NCBI RefSeq assembly: GCF_022879575.1
Contig: NZ_CP084260.1
Coordinates: 372,001-436,000 of the forward strand
Origin: Caballeronia sp. SL2Y3
Lineage (GTDB): Bacteria; Pseudomonadota; Gammaproteobacteria; Burkholderiales; Burkholderiaceae
Direction of reading: 5' to 3'
Length of the DNA stretch: 64,000 nt
The position numbers were made by a program, and so were the translations under genes. Numbering within the stretch: position 1 is the first letter of the stretch; the number at the start of each line of letters is the position of its first letter. Under the pieces are notes generated by a model that was not told where the DNA came from, ran no database searches, and saw nothing but the letters and a program-made list of their open reading frames with translations. Below are positions 20,506 through 28,585 of the stretch, piece after piece.

Positions 20506-20552
20506 CCGCAGAGCGCGTGGATGGCAACGTTCACGCGCTCGCGGTCTTTTCG
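20506..20552 (+). terminator. Strong hairpin between dnaK and dnaJ (partial terminator)
   Basis: The arms CCGCAGAGCGCGTG (20506-20519) and CACGCGCTCGCGG (20532-20544) form about 13 base pairs with one bulged A around a 12-base loop, followed by TCTTTT. The T tract is short, so it probably reduces rather than stops read-through into dnaJ, keeping DnaK more abundant than DnaJ. Confidence 0.55.
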
Positions 20553-20773
20553 CGGGCAGTTTCGCGCGAAGAAGACGGCGGCAGGACGCGTTGAGCGTCT
20601 GACGTGAAACGCGCCTGGCGAGCCGAACGGCTCGACCGGGCACATTGTTTTTTTGGGGCGTCTTGCTGAAGGCGGGTTCTTGCAGCGAGGCGTCAGAGGT
20701 TACGCGCGGGCCGTTTGGTCCGAAGCATTCGAGAGGAACCGTCGCGGTCACTCCGCGGCGGCATGGAACCGAC

Positions 20774-21910
20774 ATGGCGAAACGGGATTACTACGACGTT
20801 CTGGGCGTTGCGAAGAACGCGAGCGACGACGAGATCAAGAAGGCGTATCGCAAGCTCGCGATGAAGTATCACCCTGACCGCAACCCGGACAACAAGAAGG
20901 CGGAAGAGAACTTCAAGGAGGCGAAGGAAGCCTACGAGATGCTCTCCGACCAGCAAAAGCGCGCCGCGTACGATCAGTACGGTCACGCGGGCGTCGATCC
21001 GAACATGGCGGGCGCGGGCGCGCAAGGCTTCGGCGGCTTTGCCGATGCGTTCGGCGATATCTTCGGCGACATCTTCGGGCAGGCCGCGGGCGGTGCTGCG
21101 CGCGGCGGCCGCGGCGGTCCGCAGGTGTATCGCGGCGCGGACTTGCGCTACAGCATGGAGATCACGCTGGAGCAGGCCGCGCACGGTTACGACACGCAGA
21201 TCCGCGTGCCGAGCTGGGTCAACTGCAACGTCTGCCACGGCTCGGGCGCGAAGCCCGGCACGAAGCCGGAAACCTGCCCGACGTGTCATGGCCAGGGCCA
21301 GGTTCGGATGTCGCAGGGCTTCTTCAGCATCCAGCAGACGTGCCCGAAGTGTCACGGCAGCGGCACCTACGTTCCCGACCCGTGCGGCAACTGCCACGGC
21401 GCGGGCAAGGTGAAGGAAACGAAGACGCTGGAAGTGAAGATTCCGGCGGGCATCGACGACGGCATGCGCATCCGTTCCGCTGGCAACGGCGAGCCGGGCA
21501 TCAACGGCGGACCGAGCGGCGACTTGTACGTGGAAATCCACATCAAGCAGCACCCGGTGTTCGAGCGCGACGGCGACGACCTGCATTGCCAGATGCCGAT
21601 TCCGTTCACCACGGCGGCGCTGGGCGGCGAGATCGAAGTGCCGACGCTCGCGGGACGCGCGAGCTTCACCGTGCCCGAAGGCACGCAGTCGGGCAAGACG
21701 TTCCGCCTGCGCGGCAAGGGCATCAAGGGCTTGCGTTCGAGCATCGCGGGCGATCTCTACGTGCACGTGCAGGTGGAAACGCCGGTTAAGCTCACCGATC
21801 AGCAGCGCGATCTGCTGAAGCAATTCGAGAAGTCGCTGACGGAAGGCGGCGCGCGGCATAGCCCGCAGAGCAAAAGCTGGTTCGACCGGGTGAAGAGCTT
21901 CTTCGACTGA
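20774..21910 (+). CDS. dnaJ: Chaperone protein DnaJ
   Basis: Hsp40 co-chaperone that loads substrates on DnaK and stimulates its ATPase. The 378-residue protein has the J domain with HPD at 33-35, a glycine/phenylalanine-rich linker, and a zinc-finger domain with four CxxCxGxG repeats ([32 protein letters not shown]). The ATG at 20774 ([11 protein letters not shown]) is chosen; upstream in-frame codons give no J-domain sequence. It follows dnaK by 269 bases with a hairpin between. Confidence 0.97.
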   Translation: MAKRDYYDVLGVAKNASDDEIKKAYRKLAMKYHPDRNPDNKKAEENFKEAKEAYEMLSDQQKRAAYDQYGHAGVDPNMAGAGAQGFGGFADAFGDIFGDIFGQAAGGAARGGRGGPQVYRGADLRYSMEITLEQAAHGYDTQIRVPSWVNCNVCHGSGAKPGTKPETCPTCHGQGQVRMSQGFFSIQQTCPKCHGSGTYVPDPCGNCHGAGKVKETKTLEVKIPAGIDDGMRIRSAGNGEPGINGGPSGDLYVEIHIKQHPVFERDGDDLHCQMPIPFTTAALGGEIEVPTLAGRASFTVPEGTQSGKTFRLRGKGIKGLRSSIAGDLYVHVQVETPVKLTDQQRDLLKQFEKSLTEGGARHSPQSKSWFDRVKSFFD

Positions 21911-21932
21911 TGCAGTCGATACGAGCATTGCC

Positions 21933-23732
21933 ATGAAGATCGAAGCACGCAGCGCGGTGTTCGCGCTGCTCGACGATTGCGACGCGACCGCCGAAAGGCG
22001 GTCGAGTCGTTTGTACGCGGACTTTTCGCACGAGCATGTGTGCGAGGACGGGCGCGAACTCGATGCGGTCTGCGCCGCCGTCGAACGCGATCTGACAAGC
22101 GGACTGCATGCAGTCGTCGTCGCGGATTACGAGTTCGGGCGCAACCTTCAGTTCGGCAGCATCGGGCGCGGCGGCGATCACGCGCTGCGCGTGCTCATGT
22201 TCCGCTCGTGCGCGCTGCTGTCACGCGATGAGGCGAGCGAATGGCTGGCGTCGCAGGATGCGGAAAGCGCCGAGCCTTCGGTCGCGGGCGTGGGCGGCAT
22301 CCAGCCGAGCATCACGCGCGACGAATTCGACCGCGCGATTGCTGCCATCAAGCAGGCGCTGGAAGAAGGCGAGTCGTATCAGGTCAACTACACGTTCCGG
22401 CTGAATTTCGATGTTTTCGGTTCGCCGCTCGCGCTGTATCGACGGCTGCGGGAGCGGCAGCCCGTCAGGTACGGCGCTTTCATCGCGTTGCCGGATGGGC
22501 GCGCGGTCGTGTCGTGCTCGCCGGAGCTTTTCGTCGAGAAGCATGGCGACGTGCTGCGCGCAAAGCCGATGAAAGGCACCGCGCCGCGCGACTCGGACCC
22601 CGCCGTGCTGCGCTGCGATCCGAAGAATCGCGCGGAGAACGTGATGATCGTCGACTTGCTGCGCAACGACCTCTCGCGTGTCGCGACGACGGGCTCCGTG
22701 CATGTGCCGGCGCTTTTTTCCGTGGAGCCGTACGCGTCGGTCTGGCAGATGACTTCGACCGTCGAGGCGCGCGTGGCGCCCGACACGTCGTTCGCCGCGA
22801 TCGTGCGGGCGCTGTTTCCGTGCGGATCGATTACCGGCGCGCCGAAGTACCGCACGATGCAACTCATCGATCAGATCGAAAGCACGCCGCGCGGGCTTTA
22901 TACCGGCGCAATCGGCTGGCTCGATAGGAGCGGCGATTTCTGCCTCTCCGTCGCCATCCGTACGCTGGTGATCGACGCGGACCAGCAGCGCGGCTTGCTT
23001 GGCATCGGCGCGGGCATCGTGCTGGATAGCATCGCCGAGAGCGAGTACGAGGAGTGTCTTCTGAAGGCGCGCTTCCTGACCGGCGCGGACCCTGGCTTCG
23101 AACTCTTCGAGACGACGTACGCCACGCGGGACGAAGGCGTGCGCCACTACTCGCGTCACGTTGCGCGACTCGAAGCGAGCGCAGCGTATTTGGGCTTCCC
23201 CTTCGACAAGCGCGCTCTGAATGCCCAAGTCGCGCAGCAATGCGCGAGCTTCGAAGCGGGCAAGCCGTATCGCTTGCGCATCGTGCTCGACAAGAGCGGA
23301 CGCCTCGCGCTGACGAGTGCGCCGCTTGCGCCATTGTCGTCGGATACGGTGGATGTGCTGCTCGCCGCGGACCGAGGCTTCGCGCCGCAATCATCCGCCG
23401 ATGTATTGCTTCGCCACAAAACGACGCGCCGCGCCGACTACGACCGCGCGTGGAAAGCCGCCGAAGTCGAAGGCGCGTTCGACGTGCTGTTCACGAACGA
23501 GCGCGGCGAACTGACCGAAGGCGGCCGTTCGAGCGTGTTCGTGAAGCTGGACGGAAAGTGGTGGACGCCGCCCTTAAGCGCAGGCGTGTTGCCGGGCGTC
23601 ATGCGGGCGGTGCTGATGGACGAACTCGGCGCGTCGGAACGCACGCTGACCGTGCGAGACATCGACCGCGCCGAAGGTTTGCTTCTCAGCAATGCGCTGC
23701 GCGGCGCGGTCGAGGCAAGGCTCAAACGCTAA
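21933..23732 (+). CDS. pabB: Fused aminodeoxychorismate synthase component I / aminodeoxychorismate lyase (PabB-PabC)
   Basis: Makes 4-aminobenzoate for folate from chorismate and ammonia. Residues 1 to ~380 are the PabB part: KPMKGTAPRDSD, ENVMIVDLLRNDLSR, GSITGAPKYRTMQLIDQIE and the FCLSVAIRTL block. Residues ~385 to 599 match PabC, a PLP enzyme of the branched-chain aminotransferase fold, with the HKTTRRADYDRAW stretch and NERGELTEGGRSSVFVK. The 599-residue single-chain form is common in betaproteobacteria. It starts 22 bases after dnaJ, so it may share its mRNA. Confidence 0.9.
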   Translation: MKIEARSAVFALLDDCDATAERRSSRLYADFSHEHVCEDGRELDAVCAAVERDLTSGLHAVVVADYEFGRNLQFGSIGRGGDHALRVLMFRSCALLSRDEASEWLASQDAESAEPSVAGVGGIQPSITRDEFDRAIAAIKQALEEGESYQVNYTFRLNFDVFGSPLALYRRLRERQPVRYGAFIALPDGRAVVSCSPELFVEKHGDVLRAKPMKGTAPRDSDPAVLRCDPKNRAENVMIVDLLRNDLSRVATTGSVHVPALFSVEPYASVWQMTSTVEARVAPDTSFAAIVRALFPCGSITGAPKYRTMQLIDQIESTPRGLYTGAIGWLDRSGDFCLSVAIRTLVIDADQQRGLLGIGAGIVLDSIAESEYEECLLKARFLTGADPGFELFETTYATRDEGVRHYSRHVARLEASAAYLGFPFDKRALNAQVAQQCASFEAGKPYRLRIVLDKSGRLALTSAPLAPLSSDTVDVLLAADRGFAPQSSADVLLRHKTTRRADYDRAWKAAEVEGAFDVLFTNERGELTEGGRSSVFVKLDGKWWTPPLSAGVLPGVMRAVLMDELGASERTLTVRDIDRAEGLLLSNALRGAVEARLKR

Positions 23733-23738
23733 AGCCGA

Positions 23739-24887
23739 TCACCACTCCGCGACGCTGCCATCCGCGTGACGCCACACCGGATTGCGCCAGCGGTGCCCGA
23801 CCTTCGCCATCTCGCGCACCTTCTCCTCGTTGACTTCGATGCCGAGTCCCGGCCCTTGCGGGATCGACACCATCCCGTCGTCGTACTTGAAGACTTCGGG
23901 ATTCTTGATGTAGTCGAGCAGATCGTTGCCCGTGTTGTAGTGAATGCCGAGACTCTGTTCCTGAATGAACGCGTTGTAGCTGACGGCATCGATTTGCAGA
24001 CACGTGGCGAGCGCAATCGGGCCGAGCGGGCAATGCAGCGCGAGCGCGACATCGTACGCTTCCGCCATCGACGCGATCTTGCGGCACTCCGTCAGCCCGC
24101 CCGCGTGCGACGCGTCCGGCTGAATGATATCGACATAGCCGCCCGCGAGAATGTGCTTGAAGTCCCAGCGCGAATACAGCCGCTCACCGAGCGCAATCGG
24201 CGTGCTCGTCTGATTGACGATATCGCGCAGTGCCTCGACGTTCTCAGAGAGCACCGGCTCCTCGATGAACATCAGCTTGAACGGATCGAGTTCTCTCGCC
24301 AGCACCTTCGCCATCGGCTTGTGCACGCGGCCATGGAAGTCCACGCCGATGCCGACGTTCGGGCCGACCGCCTCGCGCACGGCCCGAACGTTGTCGATCA
24401 CGCCTTGCACCTTGTCGAACGTGTCGATCATCTGCAATTCTTCGGAGCCGTTCATCTTCACGGCCTTGAAGCCGCGTTCGACGACCGCGCGCGCGTTGTT
24501 CGCGACATCGCTCGGACGATCGCCGCCGATCCACGAATACACCTTGATCTTGTCGCGGACCTGGCCGCCGAGCAGCGCGTGAATCGGCACGCCGTGATGC
24601 TTGCCGAGAATGTCCCACAGCGCCTGATCGACGCCCGCGATCGCGCTCATGCCGATCGGGCCGCCGCGATAGAAGCCCGCGCGATACATCACTTGCCACA
24701 AGTCTTCGATATGGCGCGGGTCCTTGCCGATCAGATAGTCCGCGAGTTCGTCGACGGCGGCGGCCACCGTGTGCGCGCGGCCTTCGACGACGGGCTCGCC
24801 CCAGCCGGTGATGCCTTCGTCGGTTTCGATCTTGAGGAAGCACCAGCGCGGCGGAACGATGAAGGTTTCGAGTTTCGTGATTTTCAT
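23739..24887 (-). CDS. dgoD: D-galactonate dehydratase
   Basis: Converts D-galactonate to 2-dehydro-3-deoxy-D-galactonate in the enolase superfamily. The 382-residue length equals E. coli DgoD, and the key residues fall at the same numbers: Asp183 and His185 (VDFHGRV), Glu209 ([10 protein letters not shown]), Glu235 ([10 protein letters not shown]) and His285 (ALHCPLGP). The ATG at 24887 gives this register; an upstream ATG at 24914 would add nine residues. It is divergent from a GntR-family regulator with a palindrome between. No kinase, aldolase or transporter of the pathway lies in the window. Confidence 0.93.
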   Translation of the reverse strand: MKITKLETFIVPPRWCFLKIETDEGITGWGEPVVEGRAHTVAAAVDELADYLIGKDPRHIEDLWQVMYRAGFYRGGPIGMSAIAGVDQALWDILGKHHGVPIHALLGGQVRDKIKVYSWIGGDRPSDVANNARAVVERGFKAVKMNGSEELQMIDTFDKVQGVIDNVRAVREAVGPNVGIGVDFHGRVHKPMAKVLARELDPFKLMFIEEPVLSENVEALRDIVNQTSTPIALGERLYSRWDFKHILAGGYVDIIQPDASHAGGLTECRKIASMAEAYDVALALHCPLGPIALATCLQIDAVSYNAFIQEQSLGIHYNTGNDLLDYIKNPEVFKYDDGMVSIPQGPGLGIEVNEEKVREMAKVGHRWRNPVWRHADGSVAEW

Positions 24888-24945
24888 GTGAGCGTCTCCT
24901 GCAAGGGTCTCCATAGTAGCAAAAAGCGGCGCGTCTGGTCGTATT

Positions 24946-24957
24946 AATAGTACTATT
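24946..24957. promoter_or_regulatory. Perfect 12-base palindrome between dgoD and its regulator
   Basis: AATAGTACTATT is a perfect palindrome in the short divergent spacer. GntR/FadR-family regulators bind such inverted repeats, so this is the best candidate operator for control of dgoD and of the regulator itself. Confidence 0.5.
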
Positions 24958-25035
24958 GGCGGCAGAGCGCTTTGGGCGTCGCAGGTGTTCGAGCATAATC
25001 ACGCCCGAATCAACGAGACCGACTAGGAGCGAATC

Positions 25036-25713
25036 ATTCACCGCGATTTGCATGGCCGCGTGGCGCACGAACTGGGCATGGCTATTCTGCGGGGCGACTT
25101 CCCGCCCGGCTCGCCGTTGCCTCGCGAGGCGGATCTGATTGAACGCTTCGGCGTGAGCCGCACCGTGCTGCGCGAGGCGCTGCGCACGCTCACATCGAAA
25201 GGGCTCGTCGAATCGCGGCCGAAGGTGGGCACGCGGGTGCGCCCGAAGGACGCGTGGAATCTGCTCGACGCCGACATGCTCGACTGGTACTCGCGGGTCG
25301 CGCCGCCCATGCTCTTTGCGCTGAAGCTCCAGGAAATGCGCGAGATGATCGAGCCGTATGCGGCCGCGCTCGCCGCCGGCAATCACGAGCCGAGCACGCT
25401 GGAACGGCTGGAACGCGCGCATCGCGCGATGACGGAAGCGCGCAACGTCGACGAATGGGTGCGCGCCGACCTCGACTTTCACTTATGCGTGCTGGCCGCT
25501 TGCAGCAACGAGTTGCTGGTGCCGCTTGGCGCGTTGATCGCCCGCACGCTCGAAGGCCAGTTGCGCCTGAATGCGAAGCGCGCCGACGTCTTCAACGCGT
25601 CGCTGGCCGAACATACGGCGGTGTTCGATGCCATCGCCGCTCGCGACGCCGCCGCCGCTCGGCGCGCGATGGCCGATCTGCTCGGCGTGACACGCGACCG
25701 TATCGAAGGCTGA
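25036..25713 (+). CDS. GntR/FadR-family transcriptional regulator (DgoR-like)
   Basis: The N-terminal winged helix (GVSRTVLREALRTLTSKGLVESRPKVGTRV) and C-terminal FCD helices (LQEMREMIEPYAAALAA, RADLDFHLCVLAACSNELLVPL, EHTAVFDAIAARDAAAARRAM) identify a FadR-subfamily sensor. Divergent from dgoD, it probably represses it until galactonate binds. The start is uncertain: AGGAG at 25025-25029 sits six bases before an in-frame ATT at 25036, giving IHRDLHGRVAHEL, whereas the in-frame TTG at 25048 is 18 bases away and no in-frame ATG exists. I use the ATT; if TTG is used the protein is four residues shorter. Confidence 0.8.
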   Translation: MHRDLHGRVAHELGMAILRGDFPPGSPLPREADLIERFGVSRTVLREALRTLTSKGLVESRPKVGTRVRPKDAWNLLDADMLDWYSRVAPPMLFALKLQEMREMIEPYAAALAAGNHEPSTLERLERAHRAMTEARNVDEWVRADLDFHLCVLAACSNELLVPLGALIARTLEGQLRLNAKRADVFNASLAEHTAVFDAIAARDAAAARRAMADLLGVTRDRIEG

Positions 25714-25722
25714 CGGCAGGCG

Positions 25723-25757
25723 AAAAAAAACGCGCGGCGACGAGAATCGCAGCGCGC
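25723..25757 (-). terminator. Intrinsic terminator after gloA
   Basis: On the minus strand a GC-rich stem (CGCGC, one mismatch, GCGA around TTCTCG) is followed by eight T residues at 25730-25723. It lies about 30 bases beyond the gloA stop and faces the GntR gene, ending the long minus-strand transcript. Confidence 0.75.
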
Positions 25758-25780
25758 TTGCTTTGTCGCTGAATCAGCGA

Positions 25781-26167
25781 TCAGGAATGCTTTTCGATCA
25801 GCTCGACCTTGTAGCCGTCCGGATCTTCCACGAACGCGATCACCGTCTTGCCGCCCTTCACGGGACCGGCTTCGCGCGTGACCTTGCCGCCCGCTTCGCG
25901 GATGCGGTCGCACGCCTCGGCCGCGTTATTCACTTCGAGCGCGATATGGCCGTAAGCCGTGCCCATCTCGTACTTTTCGACGCCCCAGTTGTACGTCAGT
26001 TCGAGCACGCTGTTCTCGCTCTCGTCGCCGTAGCCGACGAACGCGAGCGTGTACTTGTATTCCGGGTTCTCGCTCTGGCGCAGCACTTTCATGCCGAGAA
26101 TACGCGTATAGAAATCGATGGAACGCTGCAGGTCGCCGACGCGCAGCATCGTGTGGAGGAGTCGCAT
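25781..26167 (-). CDS. gloA: Lactoylglutathione lyase (glyoxalase I)
   Basis: Isomerises the methylglyoxal-glutathione adduct to S-lactoylglutathione. The 128-residue protein keeps all four metal ligands at the E. coli positions: His5 (MRLLHTM), Glu56 (LELTYNWG), His74 (GHIALEV) and Glu122 ([11 protein letters not shown]), the pattern of nickel/cobalt glyoxalases. The ATG at 26167 gives this register; a start at 26200 adds 11 unsupported residues. It is the last gene of the minus-strand series and is followed by a terminator. Confidence 0.96.
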   Translation of the reverse strand: MRLLHTMLRVGDLQRSIDFYTRILGMKVLRQSENPEYKYTLAFVGYGDESENSVLELTYNWGVEKYEMGTAYGHIALEVNNAAEACDRIREAGGKVTREAGPVKGGKTVIAFVEDPDGYKVELIEKHS

Positions 26168-26251
26168 GGTGGGGGTCCTGTTGTATGAACGGCGGCGCAA
26201 AGCCGCGATTGCGGGGTATGCGAAATTGTACCGTTCGCCCAGAACGCGTGC

Positions 26252-27133
26252 TTACAGCGTCGGCAGCAGGTCCGGCGGATGGTGCTTCAACGTATGCCGC
26301 GCCTCGCGGAACTCCGGAAAGATGGATTCGACGGTGCGCCAGAAACGCGGGCTGTGGTTCATCTCGCGCAAGTGCGCAAGCTCGTGCGCGACCACGTAAT
26401 CGATGATCCACACCGGAAAGTGAATGAGCCGCCAGTTCAGGCGAATCTTGCCGTCGCTCGAACAACTGCCCCAGCGGGTCGCCGCCGACGACAACGCGTA
26501 CGCGCGAAATTCGACGCCCAGCTTCTGCGCATACACCGCGAGCCGCTCGCCGAAGATGCGCTTGGCTTCGCTTTGCAGCCAGTTCTGCACGCGGTCCTTG
26601 ATCTGCTGCGCGTCGGCGAGCGCGGGCAGGGCGAGCGCCAGCACGTTGGTCTCGGCATCGAAGGAAAGCGCGCTCGCGGCCGCGTTCAGCGACACGCGAA
26701 TCGTCTTGCCGAGAAACGGAAACTCCGCGCCGTCCTTCCATTCGATGCGCGGCAGCGCGCGTTCCTCGACGCGCGTTTGCCATTCGGCCAGCTTGCGCAG
26801 AATCCAGCTTTGCTTGTCGACGATGGCGCTTTCGATATCCGCGATCGTCACCCAGCGCGGCGCGGTGATCGTGAGTCCGGTCGCGTCGATGCAAAAGCCG
26901 ATGGTCCGGCGCGCCGACCGCTTGAAGCGGTAATCCAGCGCGCGCGCGCCGAGCACGATGCGCCGCAGCCGCACGCCTTCGGGCAGCGGCGCAGGCTTGG
27001 CGGTCGGCTCGGAAGAGGGAAGCTCGCCGCGCAGCGGCGCGGGCGCGGCGGCGGGCGCATGCTCGAACGGAAGATCGAGTTGCAGTGTATCGAGCGCGAC
27101 GGCGGGGCGCTGTCGCGAGGGAGTCTTCTGCAT
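26252..27133 (-). CDS. YgjP-family M48-like metal-dependent hydrolase
   Basis: Predicted cytosolic zinc peptidase of the YgjP (DUF45, SprT-like) family; the physiological substrate is unknown. In the 293-residue form the metal motif is HELAH (250-254) with a third ligand in MNHSPRFW (His260). Further family features are TRWGSCSSDGKIRLNWRLIHFP and the C-terminal YVVAHELAHLREMNHSPRFW stretch. The first ~90 residues are proline- and alanine-rich and unlike the family. I use the ATG at 27133 (MQKTPSRQRPA); 27187 is possible and adds 18 residues. It is between plsC and gloA. Confidence 0.82.
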   Translation of the reverse strand: MQKTPSRQRPAVALDTLQLDLPFEHAPAAAPAPLRGELPSSEPTAKPAPLPEGVRLRRIVLGARALDYRFKRSARRTIGFCIDATGLTITAPRWVTIADIESAIVDKQSWILRKLAEWQTRVEERALPRIEWKDGAEFPFLGKTIRVSLNAAASALSFDAETNVLALALPALADAQQIKDRVQNWLQSEAKRIFGERLAVYAQKLGVEFRAYALSSAATRWGSCSSDGKIRLNWRLIHFPVWIIDYVVAHELAHLREMNHSPRFWRTVESIFPEFREARHTLKHHPPDLLPTL

Positions 27134-27220
27134 CGGCTCGGCTTTGCGCTCGCGGCGCAGGAATGACGACAGGAACGAATAAGGCACGCCGCGGCTCTGA
27201 CTTTCGAGTGCGAGGCCGCG

Positions 27221-27994
27221 TCAGCGGCCCGCGCCCGCAGCGCCGGCCCGATGCGGCTCACTGCCCGGCGCGGCATACGCGAGCGGATCGATACGGCGCA
27301 TCTCCGTTTCGATCCAGCTCTCGACGCGCGCATTCACTTCTTCGGGCGAGAGTCCGGCGGTATCGATGGGCTTGCCGATCGACACCGTGACTATACCCGG
27401 ATATTTCATGAACGAATTGCGCGGCCAGACGTGCCCGGCGTTATGCGCGATCGGCACGACAGGCGCGCCCGTGGCCACCGCGAAGCGCGCGCCGCCCGTC
27501 TTGTACTTGCCTTGCGCGCCGACGCGTGTGCGCGTGCCTTCCGGAAACATGATGACCCACGCGCCTTCGTCCATGCGCGCGCGGCCTTGGCGCGTGACCG
27601 AGGCGAATGCGTCGCGGCCCTGGGAGCGGTCGATGTGCACCATCTTCAGGAGACCGAGCGCCCAGCCGAAAAACGGCACGTACAGCAACTCGCGCTTGAA
27701 CACATAGCAGAGCGGGCGCGGCATCAGCGCCGGAAACGCGAGCGTTTCCCATGCGGATTGATGTTTCGACAGAAGCACGGCGGGGCCATTCGGCAGGTTC
27801 TCCATGCCTTCTATCGTGTAGCGAATGCCGACGAGATACCGCAGCACGACGATCGTCGATTTGCACCAGCCCGCCGCCATCCAGTAGCGGTTGTGCGCGC
27901 GCATGAACGGAAACGCGATGAAGCAGGCGGTCGCGTACGGCACCGTGTACACGACGAAGTACAGCATCAACAGCAGAGAACGGATGAAGCGCAT
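27221..27994 (-). CDS. plsC: 1-acyl-sn-glycerol-3-phosphate acyltransferase (PlsC type)
   Basis: Acylates lysophosphatidate to phosphatidate at the inner membrane. The 257-residue protein has N-terminal membrane helices (SLLLMLYFVVYTVPYATACF) and acyltransferase block I as KHQSAWETLAFP (His78, Glu83), so the usual HX4D is HX4E here. Block III is FPEGTRTRVG (EGTR 152-155) and block IV VPIAHNAG. It follows gmhB by 36 bases, downstream of glyS, which points to a shared transcript. Substrate chain preference cannot be read. Confidence 0.9.
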   Translation of the reverse strand: MRFIRSLLLMLYFVVYTVPYATACFIAFPFMRAHNRYWMAAGWCKSTIVVLRYLVGIRYTIEGMENLPNGPAVLLSKHQSAWETLAFPALMPRPLCYVFKRELLYVPFFGWALGLLKMVHIDRSQGRDAFASVTRQGRARMDEGAWVIMFPEGTRTRVGAQGKYKTGGARFAVATGAPVVPIAHNAGHVWPRNSFMKYPGIVTVSIGKPIDTAGLSPEEVNARVESWIETEMRRIDPLAYAAPGSEPHRAGAAGAGR

Positions 27995-28030
27995 GAAGTC
28001 CTGGCGGTACGTGGCAGAGCGAAAGAGCGG

Positions 28031-28582
28031 TCAGTCGTGGTGCCGCGCGAGAAAGTCGAGCGCGAACGCGCGCAGGTCCTTGTGAACCTCCGTGCCTTCG
28101 GGCAAGTTGCCTTGCGCGAGCGTTTTTTCGCCCTTGCCGGTCAGCACGAGATGCACCGGAAAGCCGAGCGCCGCGCCCGCCTGAAGATCGCGCAGGGCAT
28201 CGCCGACGACGGGCGTGTCTTCCGGATCGATCTCGAAACGGTCGATGATCTGCTGCAGCATGCCGGGCTTCGGCTTTCTGCAATCGCACTCGTCTTCGGC
28301 CGTATGCGGACAGAAGAAGATTGCGTCGATGCGTCCGCCGACCGCCGCCGCCGCGCGGTTCATCTTCTGATGCATGGCGTTGAGCGCGGCCATGTCGAAC
28401 AGACCGCGCCCGATGCCCGACTGGTTCGACGCGATCGCCACGCGGTAGCCCGCCTGATTCAGCCGCGCGATGGCTTCGAGGCTGCCGGGAATGGCGACCC
28501 ATTCGTCCGGCGACTTGATGAACGCGTCCGAATCGACGTTGATGACGCCGTCGCGGTCCAGAATCACGAGTCGTCTGTTCAT
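28031..28582 (-). CDS. gmhB: D-glycero-beta-D-manno-heptose-1,7-bisphosphate 7-phosphatase
   Basis: Removes the 7-phosphate in ADP-heptose synthesis for LPS inner core. HAD-superfamily protein of 183 residues with the nucleophile motif LDRDGVIN (Asp9, Asp11), SNQSGIGRGLF and the zinc-binding cysteine loop CPHTAEDECDCRKPKPGM. GVINVDSD and the C-terminal GDALRDLQAGAALGF agree with the family. It starts four bases before the glyS stop region, 3 bases downstream, so it is co-transcribed with glyQS. Confidence 0.95.
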   Translation of the reverse strand: MNRRLVILDRDGVINVDSDAFIKSPDEWVAIPGSLEAIARLNQAGYRVAIASNQSGIGRGLFDMAALNAMHQKMNRAAAAVGGRIDAIFFCPHTAEDECDCRKPKPGMLQQIIDRFEIDPEDTPVVGDALRDLQAGAALGFPVHLVLTGKGEKTLAQGNLPEGTEVHKDLRAFALDFLARHHD

Positions 28583-28585
28583 GAC

